DNA of 19,706 bases from CBDUXP01 sp965371225 [NCBI: uncultured bacterium] (lineage in GTDB: Bacteria; Abyssobacteria; SURF-5; CBDUXP01): the NCBI GenBank assembly GCA_965371225.1, contig CBDUXP010000069.1, forward strand, positions 1 to 19,706, read 5' to 3'. Under the pieces are notes generated by a model. It had not been told where the DNA came from. It saw only the letters and a program-made list of their open reading frames with translations, and did not search any database. Position numbers and translations under genes: made by a program. Each line of letters opens with the position of its first letter. Position 1 is the first letter of the stretch. Below are positions 8,261 through 14,057 of this stretch, piece after piece.

Positions 8261-8943
8261 GAGGCAACACCCGCGCGGCGGAGCAGCGCCTCGGCGAGGG
8301 CGAGATCCGACGGGGTAGTGATCTTCAGGTTATCCGGTTGGCCCGGCACCAGGCGCACGGGGACGCCCAGGCGCTCGACTGCACTCGCTTCGTCGGTCCC
8401 GGGCGCTTCCCCGGCCAGCGCCTCTCGCAGCAGCGCCGCGCGAAACACCTGGGGCGTCTGGGCCAGCCACAGGGTCGACCGGTCGACGGTCCCGGCAATG
8501 GTGCGGCCGTCCTCGGAGCGTTTCACCGTGTCCGTGCAGGGGCAGGCGAGGATGGCCGCCCCCGCGGTTTGCGCTTCGTGAACGACCGCCCGGAGTTCGG
8601 CGGGCGAGACGCACGGGCGCGCCGCATCATGCACGGCCACCAGGTCGCAGGCGTCGGGCAGCACGGCGAGCCCCGCGCGCACGGAATCGGCGCGGGTGGC
8701 GCCGCCGCCGCGGACCACGAGCGTTGCCTCCGGACCCAGGCCGGCGCGGGCGGCGCGCTCGACGGCGTCCCGGGCGTCCGGGGGGGCGAGCACGACCCAG
8801 GTGTGTACGCCGGACAGGGCGGAGAGGGCGCGGCAGGTATGGGTCAGCAGCGGTTCGCCGAGCAGCGGCACCAGCGCCTTGGGTGGGTCGGAGCCCAGGC
8901 GGTCGCCCCGGCCGGCGGCGGGAATAATGACCCCGAGCGGCAC
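8206..8943 (-). CDS. ispD: 2-C-methyl-D-erythritol 4-phosphate cytidylyltransferase
   Basis: 245 residues. IspD makes CDP-methylerythritol from MEP and CTP. The nucleotide-binding start IIPAAGRGDRLGSDPPKAL contains the glycine-rich loop and the catalytic Lys. VHDAARPCV, LAQTPQVFR, TDEASAVERLG and the terminal LKITTPSDLALAEALLRR are all family signatures. GTG 8943 comes three bases after the stop of the PIN-TRAM gene and encodes the normal PLGVIIPAAG start. After the usual end of the fold there is an extra tail of about 20 Ser/Ala-rich residues encoded within the start of ispF. The order yacL-ispD-ispF matches Bacillus. Confidence 0.95.
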   Translation of the reverse strand: MPLGVIIPAAGRGDRLGSDPPKALVPLLGEPLLTHTCRALSALSGVHTWVVLAPPDARDAVERAARAGLGPEATLVVRGGGATRADSVRAGLAVLPDACDLVAVHDAARPCVSPAELRAVVHEAQTAGAAILACPCTDTVKRSEDGRTIAGTVDRSTLWLAQTPQVFRAALLREALAGEAPGTDEASAVERLGVPVRLVPGQPDNLKITTPSDLALAEALLRRAGVASCASDSVSTSIGSSPTAA

Positions 8944-8946
8944 GGG

Positions 8947-9939
8947 TCAGGAGACTTTCGAGAAGATCATCTGGCCGGCCGAGGTTTGCAGCACGCTGGT
9001 GACGTTGACCATCAGGTCCTGGCCGAGCATGTGCTCGCCGCCTTCCACCACCACCATGGTGCCGTCATCCAGGTAGCCGATGCCCTGGCCGGGCTCCTTG
9101 CCCTTGCGGCTGATGTGGACCTCGAAGCGCTCGTCGGGCAAGAAGACCGGCTTCAAGCCACTTGCGAGGACATTGACGTTAAGTACTTGTATACCCTGGA
9201 ATTGCGCGACCTTATTGAGGTTGAAATCGTTCGTGACGATCTTGCCGCGCAAGACTTTGGCGAGCTGCACCAGCTTGGCATCCACCTCGGGGATATCCGG
9301 AAAGTCCTGTTCGATGACGCGCACCTCCACGTTGCCCTGCCGCTGCAGGTCGTTCAGCACATCCAGACCGCGGCGGCCGCGGGTGCGGCGGAGCCCGTCG
9401 GCGCTGTCCGCGATGGCTTGCAGTTCCCCCAACACGAAGCGCGGCACCACAAGCGTCCCTTCGAGGAACCCGCTCTTGACGATATCGGCGATGCGGCCGT
9501 CGATGATCGTGCTGGTGTCGACGATCTTGGGACCGCTGCGCGCGAGATTGGCCGTGGGCAGGATGCGCAGGTCCCCCTTGACGCGAATGCCGAGGGACAG
9601 GCCGAGGTAGCCGCCCACCAGCATGAACACGATGTTCAGGAAGACGTCGTAGCGATCGAACCAGGGCTGATTGTCCGGCCCGATGATGAGGCCGATCCAA
9701 CTCACCGCGTAGCTGCCGCTGAGCAGGCCGAGCAGCACCCCGACCGTCGGGGGGACGGCCCCTTCGATGTTGAAGCGCTCCAGGTAGATCTCCAGGCTGA
9801 TCAGCAGGAGGGCAACAATGATACCCACGAAGCCGACGGCAATCCCGGTGGTGGCGCCCTGGCCGACTTCCGAGCCGATGATGAAGCCCACGGTGGCTCC
9901 CAGGACCACTAGCAGGACGCGGACGAAGAAGGTGGCCAT
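8947..9939 (-). CDS. YacL-like membrane protein with PIN and TRAM domains
   Basis: 330 residues. The first 120 hold about four hydrophobic spans (roughly 4-22, 31-52, 63-85, 100-118). A PIN nuclease fold follows: KIVDTSTIIDGRI with Asp141, then acidic positions Glu172, Asp220 and Asp238 (TNDFN), the expected metal-binding set. The C-terminus (about 265-328) is a TRAM-like RNA-binding beta barrel with GQGIGYLDDGTMVVVEGG. This is the architecture of Bacillus YacL, a membrane-tethered predicted RNase, and the gene order before ispD agrees. ATG 9939 has GGAG seven bases upstream and begins the first membrane helix; the longer open frame would prepend non-family sequence from the punA end. Substrate is unknown. 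Confidence 0.92.
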   Translation of the reverse strand: MATFFVRVLLVVLGATVGFIIGSEVGQGATTGIAVGFVGIIVALLLISLEIYLERFNIEGAVPPTVGVLLGLLSGSYAVSWIGLIIGPDNQPWFDRYDVFLNIVFMLVGGYLGLSLGIRVKGDLRILPTANLARSGPKIVDTSTIIDGRIADIVKSGFLEGTLVVPRFVLGELQAIADSADGLRRTRGRRGLDVLNDLQRQGNVEVRVIEQDFPDIPEVDAKLVQLAKVLRGKIVTNDFNLNKVAQFQGIQVLNVNVLASGLKPVFLPDERFEVHISRKGKEPGQGIGYLDDGTMVVVEGGEHMLGQDLMVNVTSVLQTSAGQMIFSKVS

Positions 9940-9971
9940 CAGCAGTCTCCGGCGCGGTTGTGGCGTCGCGA

Positions 9972-9987
9972 GCCGGCCAGGGCCGGC
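9972..9987. repeat. Perfect GC hairpin between punA and the PIN-TRAM gene
   Basis: GCCGGCC-AG-GGCCGGC is a perfect seven-base-pair inverted repeat in the 70-bp gap, the largest clear gap before the start codon in the upper half of the operon. It lies 33 bases upstream of the ATG at 9939. There is no T-run, so it is not a classical terminator; it could be an mRNA processing or pausing structure. Low support beyond symmetry and location. Confidence 0.35.
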
Positions 9988-10009
9988 GGGGCGGGGGCAT
10001 GGGTGTGCT

Positions 10010-10843
10010 TCATAGGCGTTCGATGATCGTCGACAGCAGCCGGGTGAGGTGCGGCTCGGCCTCCGCGGCCACTGCCAGGATCTTCTCGATATTCGCGGGC
10101 TCCAGCGTATCCGGAAAACACTCATCCGTCATGACGGAGACCGCGCAGATGCGCAGGCCGCTCTGGACGCCCACGATGACTTCGGGCACCGTGGACATGC
10201 CCACCGCGTCCGCGCCCCACGCGCGCAGCATGCGGTATTCCGCCCGGGTCTCCAGGTTTGGCCCGGGCACCGCCACGTACACCCCCTGGCGCAGGGTGAT
10301 GCCCAGCTCCCGGGCGGTGCAGGCGGCGCGTTCGATGAGGCCCGGGTCGTAGCAGTCCAACATGTCCGGGAAGCGGAGGCCCAGCCGGTCATCGTTGCGC
10401 CCGGTCAGCGGGTTCGCCGGCTGAAAGTTAATGTGGTCCGTCATCAGCATCAAGTCCCCCGCCTGCCACTCCGGATTGAGGCACCCGGCGGCGTTCGAGA
10501 TGAACAGCGTGTCGATGCCGAGCCCCTTCAGCACGCGCACGGGGAACGTCACCTGCTGCATCGCGTAGCCCTCGTAGGCGTGAAAGCGGCCCTGCATGGC
10601 GACCACGGGTTGCGCGCCGATGGTGCCGAACACGAGCTGGCCGTGGTGGCTCTCCACCGTCGAGATGGGGAAGTGCGGAATGTCGTCGTAGGCCAGGGTC
10701 TGCGGGTCCCGGATGTCGTCGGCCAGCGCGCCGAGCCCGGTCCCCAGGATGATGCCGACCCTCGGCGTGGCCGACACGTGCGCCCGGATGGCGCCGGTCG
10801 CCTCCTGAATCTGGTCGTACAGCTGCTCCACGCCGTGTCCCAT
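10010..10843 (-). CDS. punA: Purine nucleoside phosphorylase (trimeric, PNP/MTAP superfamily)
   Basis: 277 residues. Cleaves purine (deoxy)nucleosides with phosphate for purine salvage. Phosphate loop GIILGTGLGAL at 30-40, MQGRFHAYEGY at 83-93 (phosphate and ribose contacts), NAAGCLNP at 117-124, and GPNLETRAEYRMLRAWGADAVGMSTVPEVI are classical signatures; Glu199 matches the base-binding Glu201 of human PNP. At the position of human Asn243, which favours 6-oxopurines, this enzyme has Asp240 (VMTDECF), as in methylthioadenosine phosphorylases. Inosine/guanosine preference should therefore not be assumed. ATG 10843 is preceded by GGGAGG, and the upstream DUF167 stop TAG abuts the ATG. Confidence 0.93.
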   Translation of the reverse strand: MGHGVEQLYDQIQEATGAIRAHVSATPRVGIILGTGLGALADDIRDPQTLAYDDIPHFPISTVESHHGQLVFGTIGAQPVVAMQGRFHAYEGYAMQQVTFPVRVLKGLGIDTLFISNAAGCLNPEWQAGDLMLMTDHINFQPANPLTGRNDDRLGLRFPDMLDCYDPGLIERAACTARELGITLRQGVYVAVPGPNLETRAEYRMLRAWGADAVGMSTVPEVIVGVQSGLRICAVSVMTDECFPDTLEPANIEKILAVAAEAEPHLTRLLSTIIERL

Positions 10844-11179
10844 CTACCTCCCATCGCCGAAAGCCGCCGCCGCCGCTTCGGGCGTCACCTCACCGACCGC
10901 CACGTCCTTCTCCCGCGCCCGGGCACCCCGCAGCAACTCCACTTGCGACCGGGCGACGCCGAGCCGCTCGGCCACCGCACGAAGGCACGCCTCGTTCGCC
11001 GCGCCGTGCGCGGGCGGGGCCACGACCCGCAACTTGAGCCGGTCGCCGTGCACCCCCGCCCACGCCGTAACTTTAGCGCGCGGTTGCACGTGCAGGCGCA
11101 GCCGGCATCCGTCCCCGTGGGCCGTCACGAAGGGCGGTGTGCGCGGCGCGTGTGGCGGCGAACTGCCCATTCTGCACAT
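10844..11179 (-). CDS. DUF167 family protein (YggU-like)
   Basis: About 111 residues from ATG 11179. The core CRLRLHVQPRAKVTAWAGVHGD, LKLRVVAPPAHGAANEACLRAVAERLGV and VELLRGARAREKDVAV matches the DUF167/YggU fold, a small conserved bacterial and archaeal protein of uncertain role often found near YggT or pyrroline-5-carboxylate reductase genes. Family members average about 95 residues, so GTG 11128 is a rival start giving 94 residues; ATG 11170 is another. No candidate has a clean Shine-Dalgarno. The frame stays open further upstream but encodes Pro/Arg-rich sequence without family resemblance. It heads the minus-strand operon and its TAG directly precedes the punA ATG. Confidence 0.85.
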   Translation of the reverse strand: MCRMGSSPPHAPRTPPFVTAHGDGCRLRLHVQPRAKVTAWAGVHGDRLKLRVVAPPAHGAANEACLRAVAERLGVARSQVELLRGARAREKDVAVGEVTPEAAAAAFGDGR

Positions 11180-11386
11180 CCCACCTGCCCGTCCCGGACG
11201 GGGCGGTGCGAACCGGCACTCCCGTGCCCCCGGCGAGCCAACAATCGTGCCGCACCGTACCATAGGCACCGGCGAGAAGCCAAGCAGCGGCGCGGGTTTC
11301 GGGCGACCGCCGACCGCGGCGGCCATGGGCGCACAATTTCGTAATACCCGCCGCACGGCATGCGGACGGTCGCGTGCGCGGCGATG

Positions 11387-11428
11387 CCGCCGGCCATTCG
11401 GTGGTGCGTGCGGCCGGCGGTGAATGGC
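11387..11428. repeat. Nested inverted repeats (CCGCCGGCC/GGCCGGCGG and GCCATTC/GAATGGC)
   Basis: CCGCCGGCC at 11387-11395 pairs perfectly with GGCCGGCGG at 11412-11420, leaving a 16-base loop. GCCATTC at 11393-11399 also pairs with GAATGGC at 11422-11428. The two stems share three bases, so they form alternative or offset structures. The element is about 70 bp upstream of the PHP -35 and more than 200 bp upstream of the DUF167 start. Symmetry is directly visible; function is unknown. Confidence 0.5.
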
Positions 11429-11499
11429 GGGTACCCTTGACGGGAGCGGACGGGGCGGGGTGCCGCGTGTGATGCCGCACGTCTTTTGCGGGCAAGAAA

Positions 11500-11529
11500 T
11501 TGACGGCCCGTAAACGGGGGTGATACCTT
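11500..11529 (+). promoter_or_regulatory. Sigma-70-type promoter of the PHP gene
   Basis: TTGACG at 11500-11505, an 18-base spacer and TACCTT at 11524-11529, with TGA immediately before the -10 (extended -10 motif). The predicted transcription start coincides with the ATG at 11536, so the mRNA would be leaderless or nearly so. The absence of a Shine-Dalgarno before 11536 agrees. Confidence 0.65.
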
Positions 11530-11535
11530 GGCGAG

Positions 11536-12276
11536 ATGCGCGAGTGGGAGCGGGCCGCAGGGGTGTGGCGGTGCGACATCCATCTCCATTCCGGCGACGA
11601 TCCGCGGGACCAACTTCACTACTCTACCGATGCGCTCTTTGCGCGCGCGGCGCACCGCGGCTTGGACGTGGTCTCCCTTACGCTGCACAACACGTGGTCC
11701 TACACCCCCGAGCTGGCGGCGCGCGCGGCGGCCCAGGGGCTCCTCCTGGTGCCGGGTATCGAGAAGGACATCGAAGGGCGCCACGTGCTCATCTATAACG
11801 CGGATGCGGACGTGGAGCAGGTGGAGACGTTCGACGAGTTGCGGGCGTACAAACGTCCCGAGATGCTGGTGATGGCGCCGCATCCGTTTTATCCCGCGCG
11901 CACGTGCCTGCGCGAGAAGCTGTTGGCGCACCTGGACCTGTTCGACGCCATCGAGTTCTGTTGGTTCTACCATCCGCGCCTCAACTGGAATCGCATGGCG
12001 CAGCGCGTGGCGGTGGAGCGCGGCCTGCCGCTGGTGGGCACGTCGGACAGCCACACGCTGGACCGGGTGGGGCGCTACTTCACGACGATCCGCGCCCCGC
12101 GCACGGTGGCGGGAATTCTGGACGGCATCCGGGCCGGCTTGGTGCGGCCCTATGGGGCGCCCCTGTCGCTGCCCCGGATGGGGATGAGCACCATGGTGAA
12201 GGCCGCGAAGTACGCGGGCCGCGCCGCCTGGGAGTGGGCGACGCCGGGAGGGACGCCCCATGCGACGGCGGCGTAG
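11536..12276 (+). CDS. PHP-domain metal-dependent hydrolase
   Basis: 246 residues, a full PHP (polymerase and histidinol phosphatase) domain. Metal-binding motifs appear in the expected order: DIHLHSGDD (His16, His18), TLHN in motif two, PGIEKDIEGRHVLIY with the ligand Glu, APHP, the FCWFYH strand and TSDSH (Asp171, His173). PHP proteins are phosphoesterases acting on sugar phosphates, nucleotides or nucleic acids; the substrate here cannot be told. The start ATG 11536 lies six bases after a -10, consistent with a leaderless mRNA. The 3' end overlaps the next gene by 17 bases, so the two are probably co-translated. Confidence 0.88.
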   Translation: MREWERAAGVWRCDIHLHSGDDPRDQLHYSTDALFARAAHRGLDVVSLTLHNTWSYTPELAARAAAQGLLLVPGIEKDIEGRHVLIYNADADVEQVETFDELRAYKRPEMLVMAPHPFYPARTCLREKLLAHLDLFDAIEFCWFYHPRLNWNRMAQRVAVERGLPLVGTSDSHTLDRVGRYFTTIRAPRTVAGILDGIRAGLVRPYGAPLSLPRMGMSTMVKAAKYAGRAAWEWATPGGTPHATAA

Positions 12277-12928
12277 CCTCTGCGCCGCGGCCCTGGGGCT
12301 CTGTGGCCTGCTCCTGCCGGCCGGCGCCCCGGCCCACGCGGGCCGCGAGGTCCGGCGCCCCCCCCTCTTCATTTACCTCCACGTGCTCCAACCCCTGGAA
12401 AAGCAGGCCATGGAAGCGCACGCTGCGGATGAAGGGGCGATGGCCTACCGGTTCTACCTGCGGGCCCTGCGCGGATACCAGGCGTTGGATAGCTCGGTGG
12501 GGGAGTGGAGCATGGTCGAGCCGAAGGGCCTCCGCACGCTCGTACACGCGTCCATCGACCGCTGCGAGGCCGCGGTCACCGCGCTGCGCCCCGCGGCCGA
12601 GGCGGAGGACGCGCTGCTGCAGCGGCTGAACCAGCCCATCAATCTCGACGTGGACGGCACGCACATTCGGGACGTCTGCCGGATGTTGACGGAACTGACC
12701 GACGTCAACCTGGTGCTGGACGATACGCTCTTTCCCGAACGGGGCCCGGATCCGGGGGTGACGCTCCGGGTGGACCGGGAGGTGCCGCTGCTGCAGGTGA
12801 TTCGCCTGATCGTCCAGCAGAAGGGGCTCGCGTACGCCATCGAGGAAGAGTACGTCTACATCAGTACGCGAACGGGGGTCGACGCCGCGCCCGGCTTTTC
12901 CACCAGCCCCTGGTTTCAACCCAACTAG
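12260..12928 (+). CDS. Exported protein with secretin-N/STN-like domain
   Basis: 222 residues. A clear signal peptide (RRRR, then a hydrophobic core and APAHA at about 23-27) sends it across the membrane. Residues about 40-125 are helical. Residues about 129-205, beginning INLDVDGTHIRDVCRMLTELTDVNLVLDD and ending LLQVIRLIVQQKGLAYAIEEEYVYIST, have the beta-alpha-beta pattern of the short N-terminal domain of secretins and TonB receptors (STN/N0). No secretin barrel follows, so it would be a periplasmic stand-alone domain. The start ATG 12260 has GGGAGGG seven bases upstream and lies inside the end of the PHP gene. Domain assignment rests on pattern, not a search. Confidence 0.75.
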   Translation: MRRRRSLCAAALGLCGLLLPAGAPAHAGREVRRPPLFIYLHVLQPLEKQAMEAHAADEGAMAYRFYLRALRGYQALDSSVGEWSMVEPKGLRTLVHASIDRCEAAVTALRPAAEAEDALLQRLNQPINLDVDGTHIRDVCRMLTELTDVNLVLDDTLFPERGPDPGVTLRVDREVPLLQVIRLIVQQKGLAYAIEEEYVYISTRTGVDAAPGFSTSPWFQPN

Positions 12929-12939
12929 ATTCGCGTCCC

Positions 12940-13146
12940 ATGGCTGACGAGGCGGATGCCGGGTCCGGGGCCCTTCACGGCCGGCCGTTCCTGGGGGTCC
13001 ACTTCGATTGCTGCAGCGTCTACGCGCGGCTGTACCGCAACGAGGAGGGGACGGCGTACACCGGCCGCTGCCCGCGCTGCCGCCGGGAGTTGACCATCCC
13101 CATCGGTTCGGAGGGGACGAGCGCGCGTTTCTTTCGCGCGGAGTGA
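12940..13146 (+). CDS. Small conserved-looking cysteine protein (68 residues)
   Basis: A 68-residue soluble protein with Cys-Cys in HFDCCSVYARLY and CPRC about 20 residues later, four cysteines suited to one zinc site. The pattern GVHFxCCxVYxRxYxxxxGTAYxGxCPRC...GTxxRFF recalls small uncharacterised proteins I associate with Planctomycetota and related lineages, but I cannot confirm this here. ATG 12940 is the only sensible start; there is no Shine-Dalgarno, though TAGATT (overlapping the upstream stop) ends eight bases before it, the leaderless spacing seen elsewhere in the window. The longer open frame upstream is a shadow of the STN-like gene. Function unknown. Confidence 0.7.
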   Translation: MADEADAGSGALHGRPFLGVHFDCCSVYARLYRNEEGTAYTGRCPRCRRELTIPIGSEGTSARFFRAE

Positions 13147-13164
13147 CGCCCGCGGCGCCCGCCG

Positions 13165-14016
13165 TCAGATGCGCCGGGCCGGGCCGGGGAGCGTGGGACC
13201 GCCGCTCAGCCGGCGCAGGTCCAGGATCAGTTCTCCCAGCTCCGTGTAGCGCCGCTTGGGCGTTTTCCCGAGCATTTTCAACAGCATGTCCGAGACGAAC
13301 GTGGGGATCTGCGGGTTGATCTGCTCCGGCTTTTCGCGCAACGGCATCTTCACGTGCTTCAGCTGGAGTTCCGTCGCGCTCTGGCCCCGGATGGGCATGA
13401 TCCGCGTGTAGCCGAAGTACAGGATCACGCCCAGCGAGTACACATCCGAGGCCGGGACCAGGCGCTTCGCTTTGCATTCCTCCGGCGACACGAAGCGGAC
13501 CGTCTCCACGCTTGGGAATCCGTACTCCTTCCGCCAGCGGACGAACAGGGACGAGTAGTACTGGTCGCACACCACCACGGACCCGTCCGGGCGCACGAGC
13601 ACATTACTGTTCTTCAGGTTGCGATGCAGCAGCTTGTTGCTGTGGAGAAATTGCAGGGCATTCAGCAACTGGATCGCGATCTGCGTGACCGCGGCCACGG
13701 GCGGTACCTTCTCGGTGACGAAGTCCCGGAAGTTCGGCCCGTCGATCAGCTCGGACACCAGGTAGGCTTCGGTGTACTTGCCGAGCACCTTCTCCGGCAC
13801 TAGGACGTTGGGGTGCTGGAGCGTCGCCACGCGCCCGGTGAGTTCGGTGAATTGCTCGAACTCGCGCTCGGAGCGAAAGAAGTCCAGCGGCAACGCTTTG
13901 ATGGCGACGGGCCGGTCCGTGTCCATCTCCCGCCCGACGGACACCCGGGACTCGTGCGGGTTGCCGATGGGGTCGTGGATTTCGTAGTTCCCGACCTTCT
14001 TGATGAATTTCGCCAT
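13165..14016 (-). CDS. Kinase-fold protein lacking the catalytic aspartate (probable pseudokinase)
   Basis: 283 residues, little more than a single Hanks-type kinase domain, no membrane segment. Lys40 (VAIK), Asn138 and Asp151 match the conserved ATP/metal positions and a C-lobe with SPEE (177-180) and SDVYSLGVIL is intact. However the catalytic loop reads HRNLKNSN (131-138): the proton-acceptor Asp is Asn133. DFG is replaced by DQY, and the Gly loop is GNPHESRVS without the usual GxGxxG. It probably binds nucleotide or a partner rather than phosphorylating. ATG 14016 is the start before the fold; no clear Shine-Dalgarno. It follows the exported peptidase gene by 41 bases and converges on the 68-residue protein gene. 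Confidence 0.88.
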   Translation of the reverse strand: MAKFIKKVGNYEIHDPIGNPHESRVSVGREMDTDRPVAIKALPLDFFRSEREFEQFTELTGRVATLQHPNVLVPEKVLGKYTEAYLVSELIDGPNFRDFVTEKVPPVAAVTQIAIQLLNALQFLHSNKLLHRNLKNSNVLVRPDGSVVVCDQYYSSLFVRWRKEYGFPSVETVRFVSPEECKAKRLVPASDVYSLGVILYFGYTRIMPIRGQSATELQLKHVKMPLREKPEQINPQIPTFVSDMLLKMLGKTPKRRYTELGELILDLRRLSGGPTLPGPARRI

Positions 14017-14057
14017 ACAGGTCAGTTCGACCGGAGGGAGGCGCCGCCGTGCATGAC

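Larger units (their letters stand above)
11180..11535. other. 356-bp divergent intergenic region rich in inverted repeats
   Basis: No convincing protein gene lies here. It separates the DUF167-to-recN operon (minus) from the PHP gene (plus). It holds a perfect inverted repeat CCCGTCC-C-GGACGGG at 11188-11202, just upstream of the DUF167 start; a smaller CCGCCG/CGGCGG pair near 11306-11321; a nine-base-pair repeat at 11387-11420; and the plus-strand promoter at 11500-11529. A weak minus-strand -10 (TATTAC, 11341-11346) could serve the operon and would give a leader of about 150 bases containing some of these hairpins. Confidence 0.6.

Noticed and set aside
8338-9912. 524-residue plus-strand open frame
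   Set aside because: Antisense to ispD and the PIN-TRAM gene; His/Gln/Asp-rich composition is typical of a mirrored GC-rich frame.
11125-12372. 415-residue minus-strand open frame across the intergenic region and PHP gene
   Set aside because: No motif, and it would run opposite the intact PHP metal-binding motifs.
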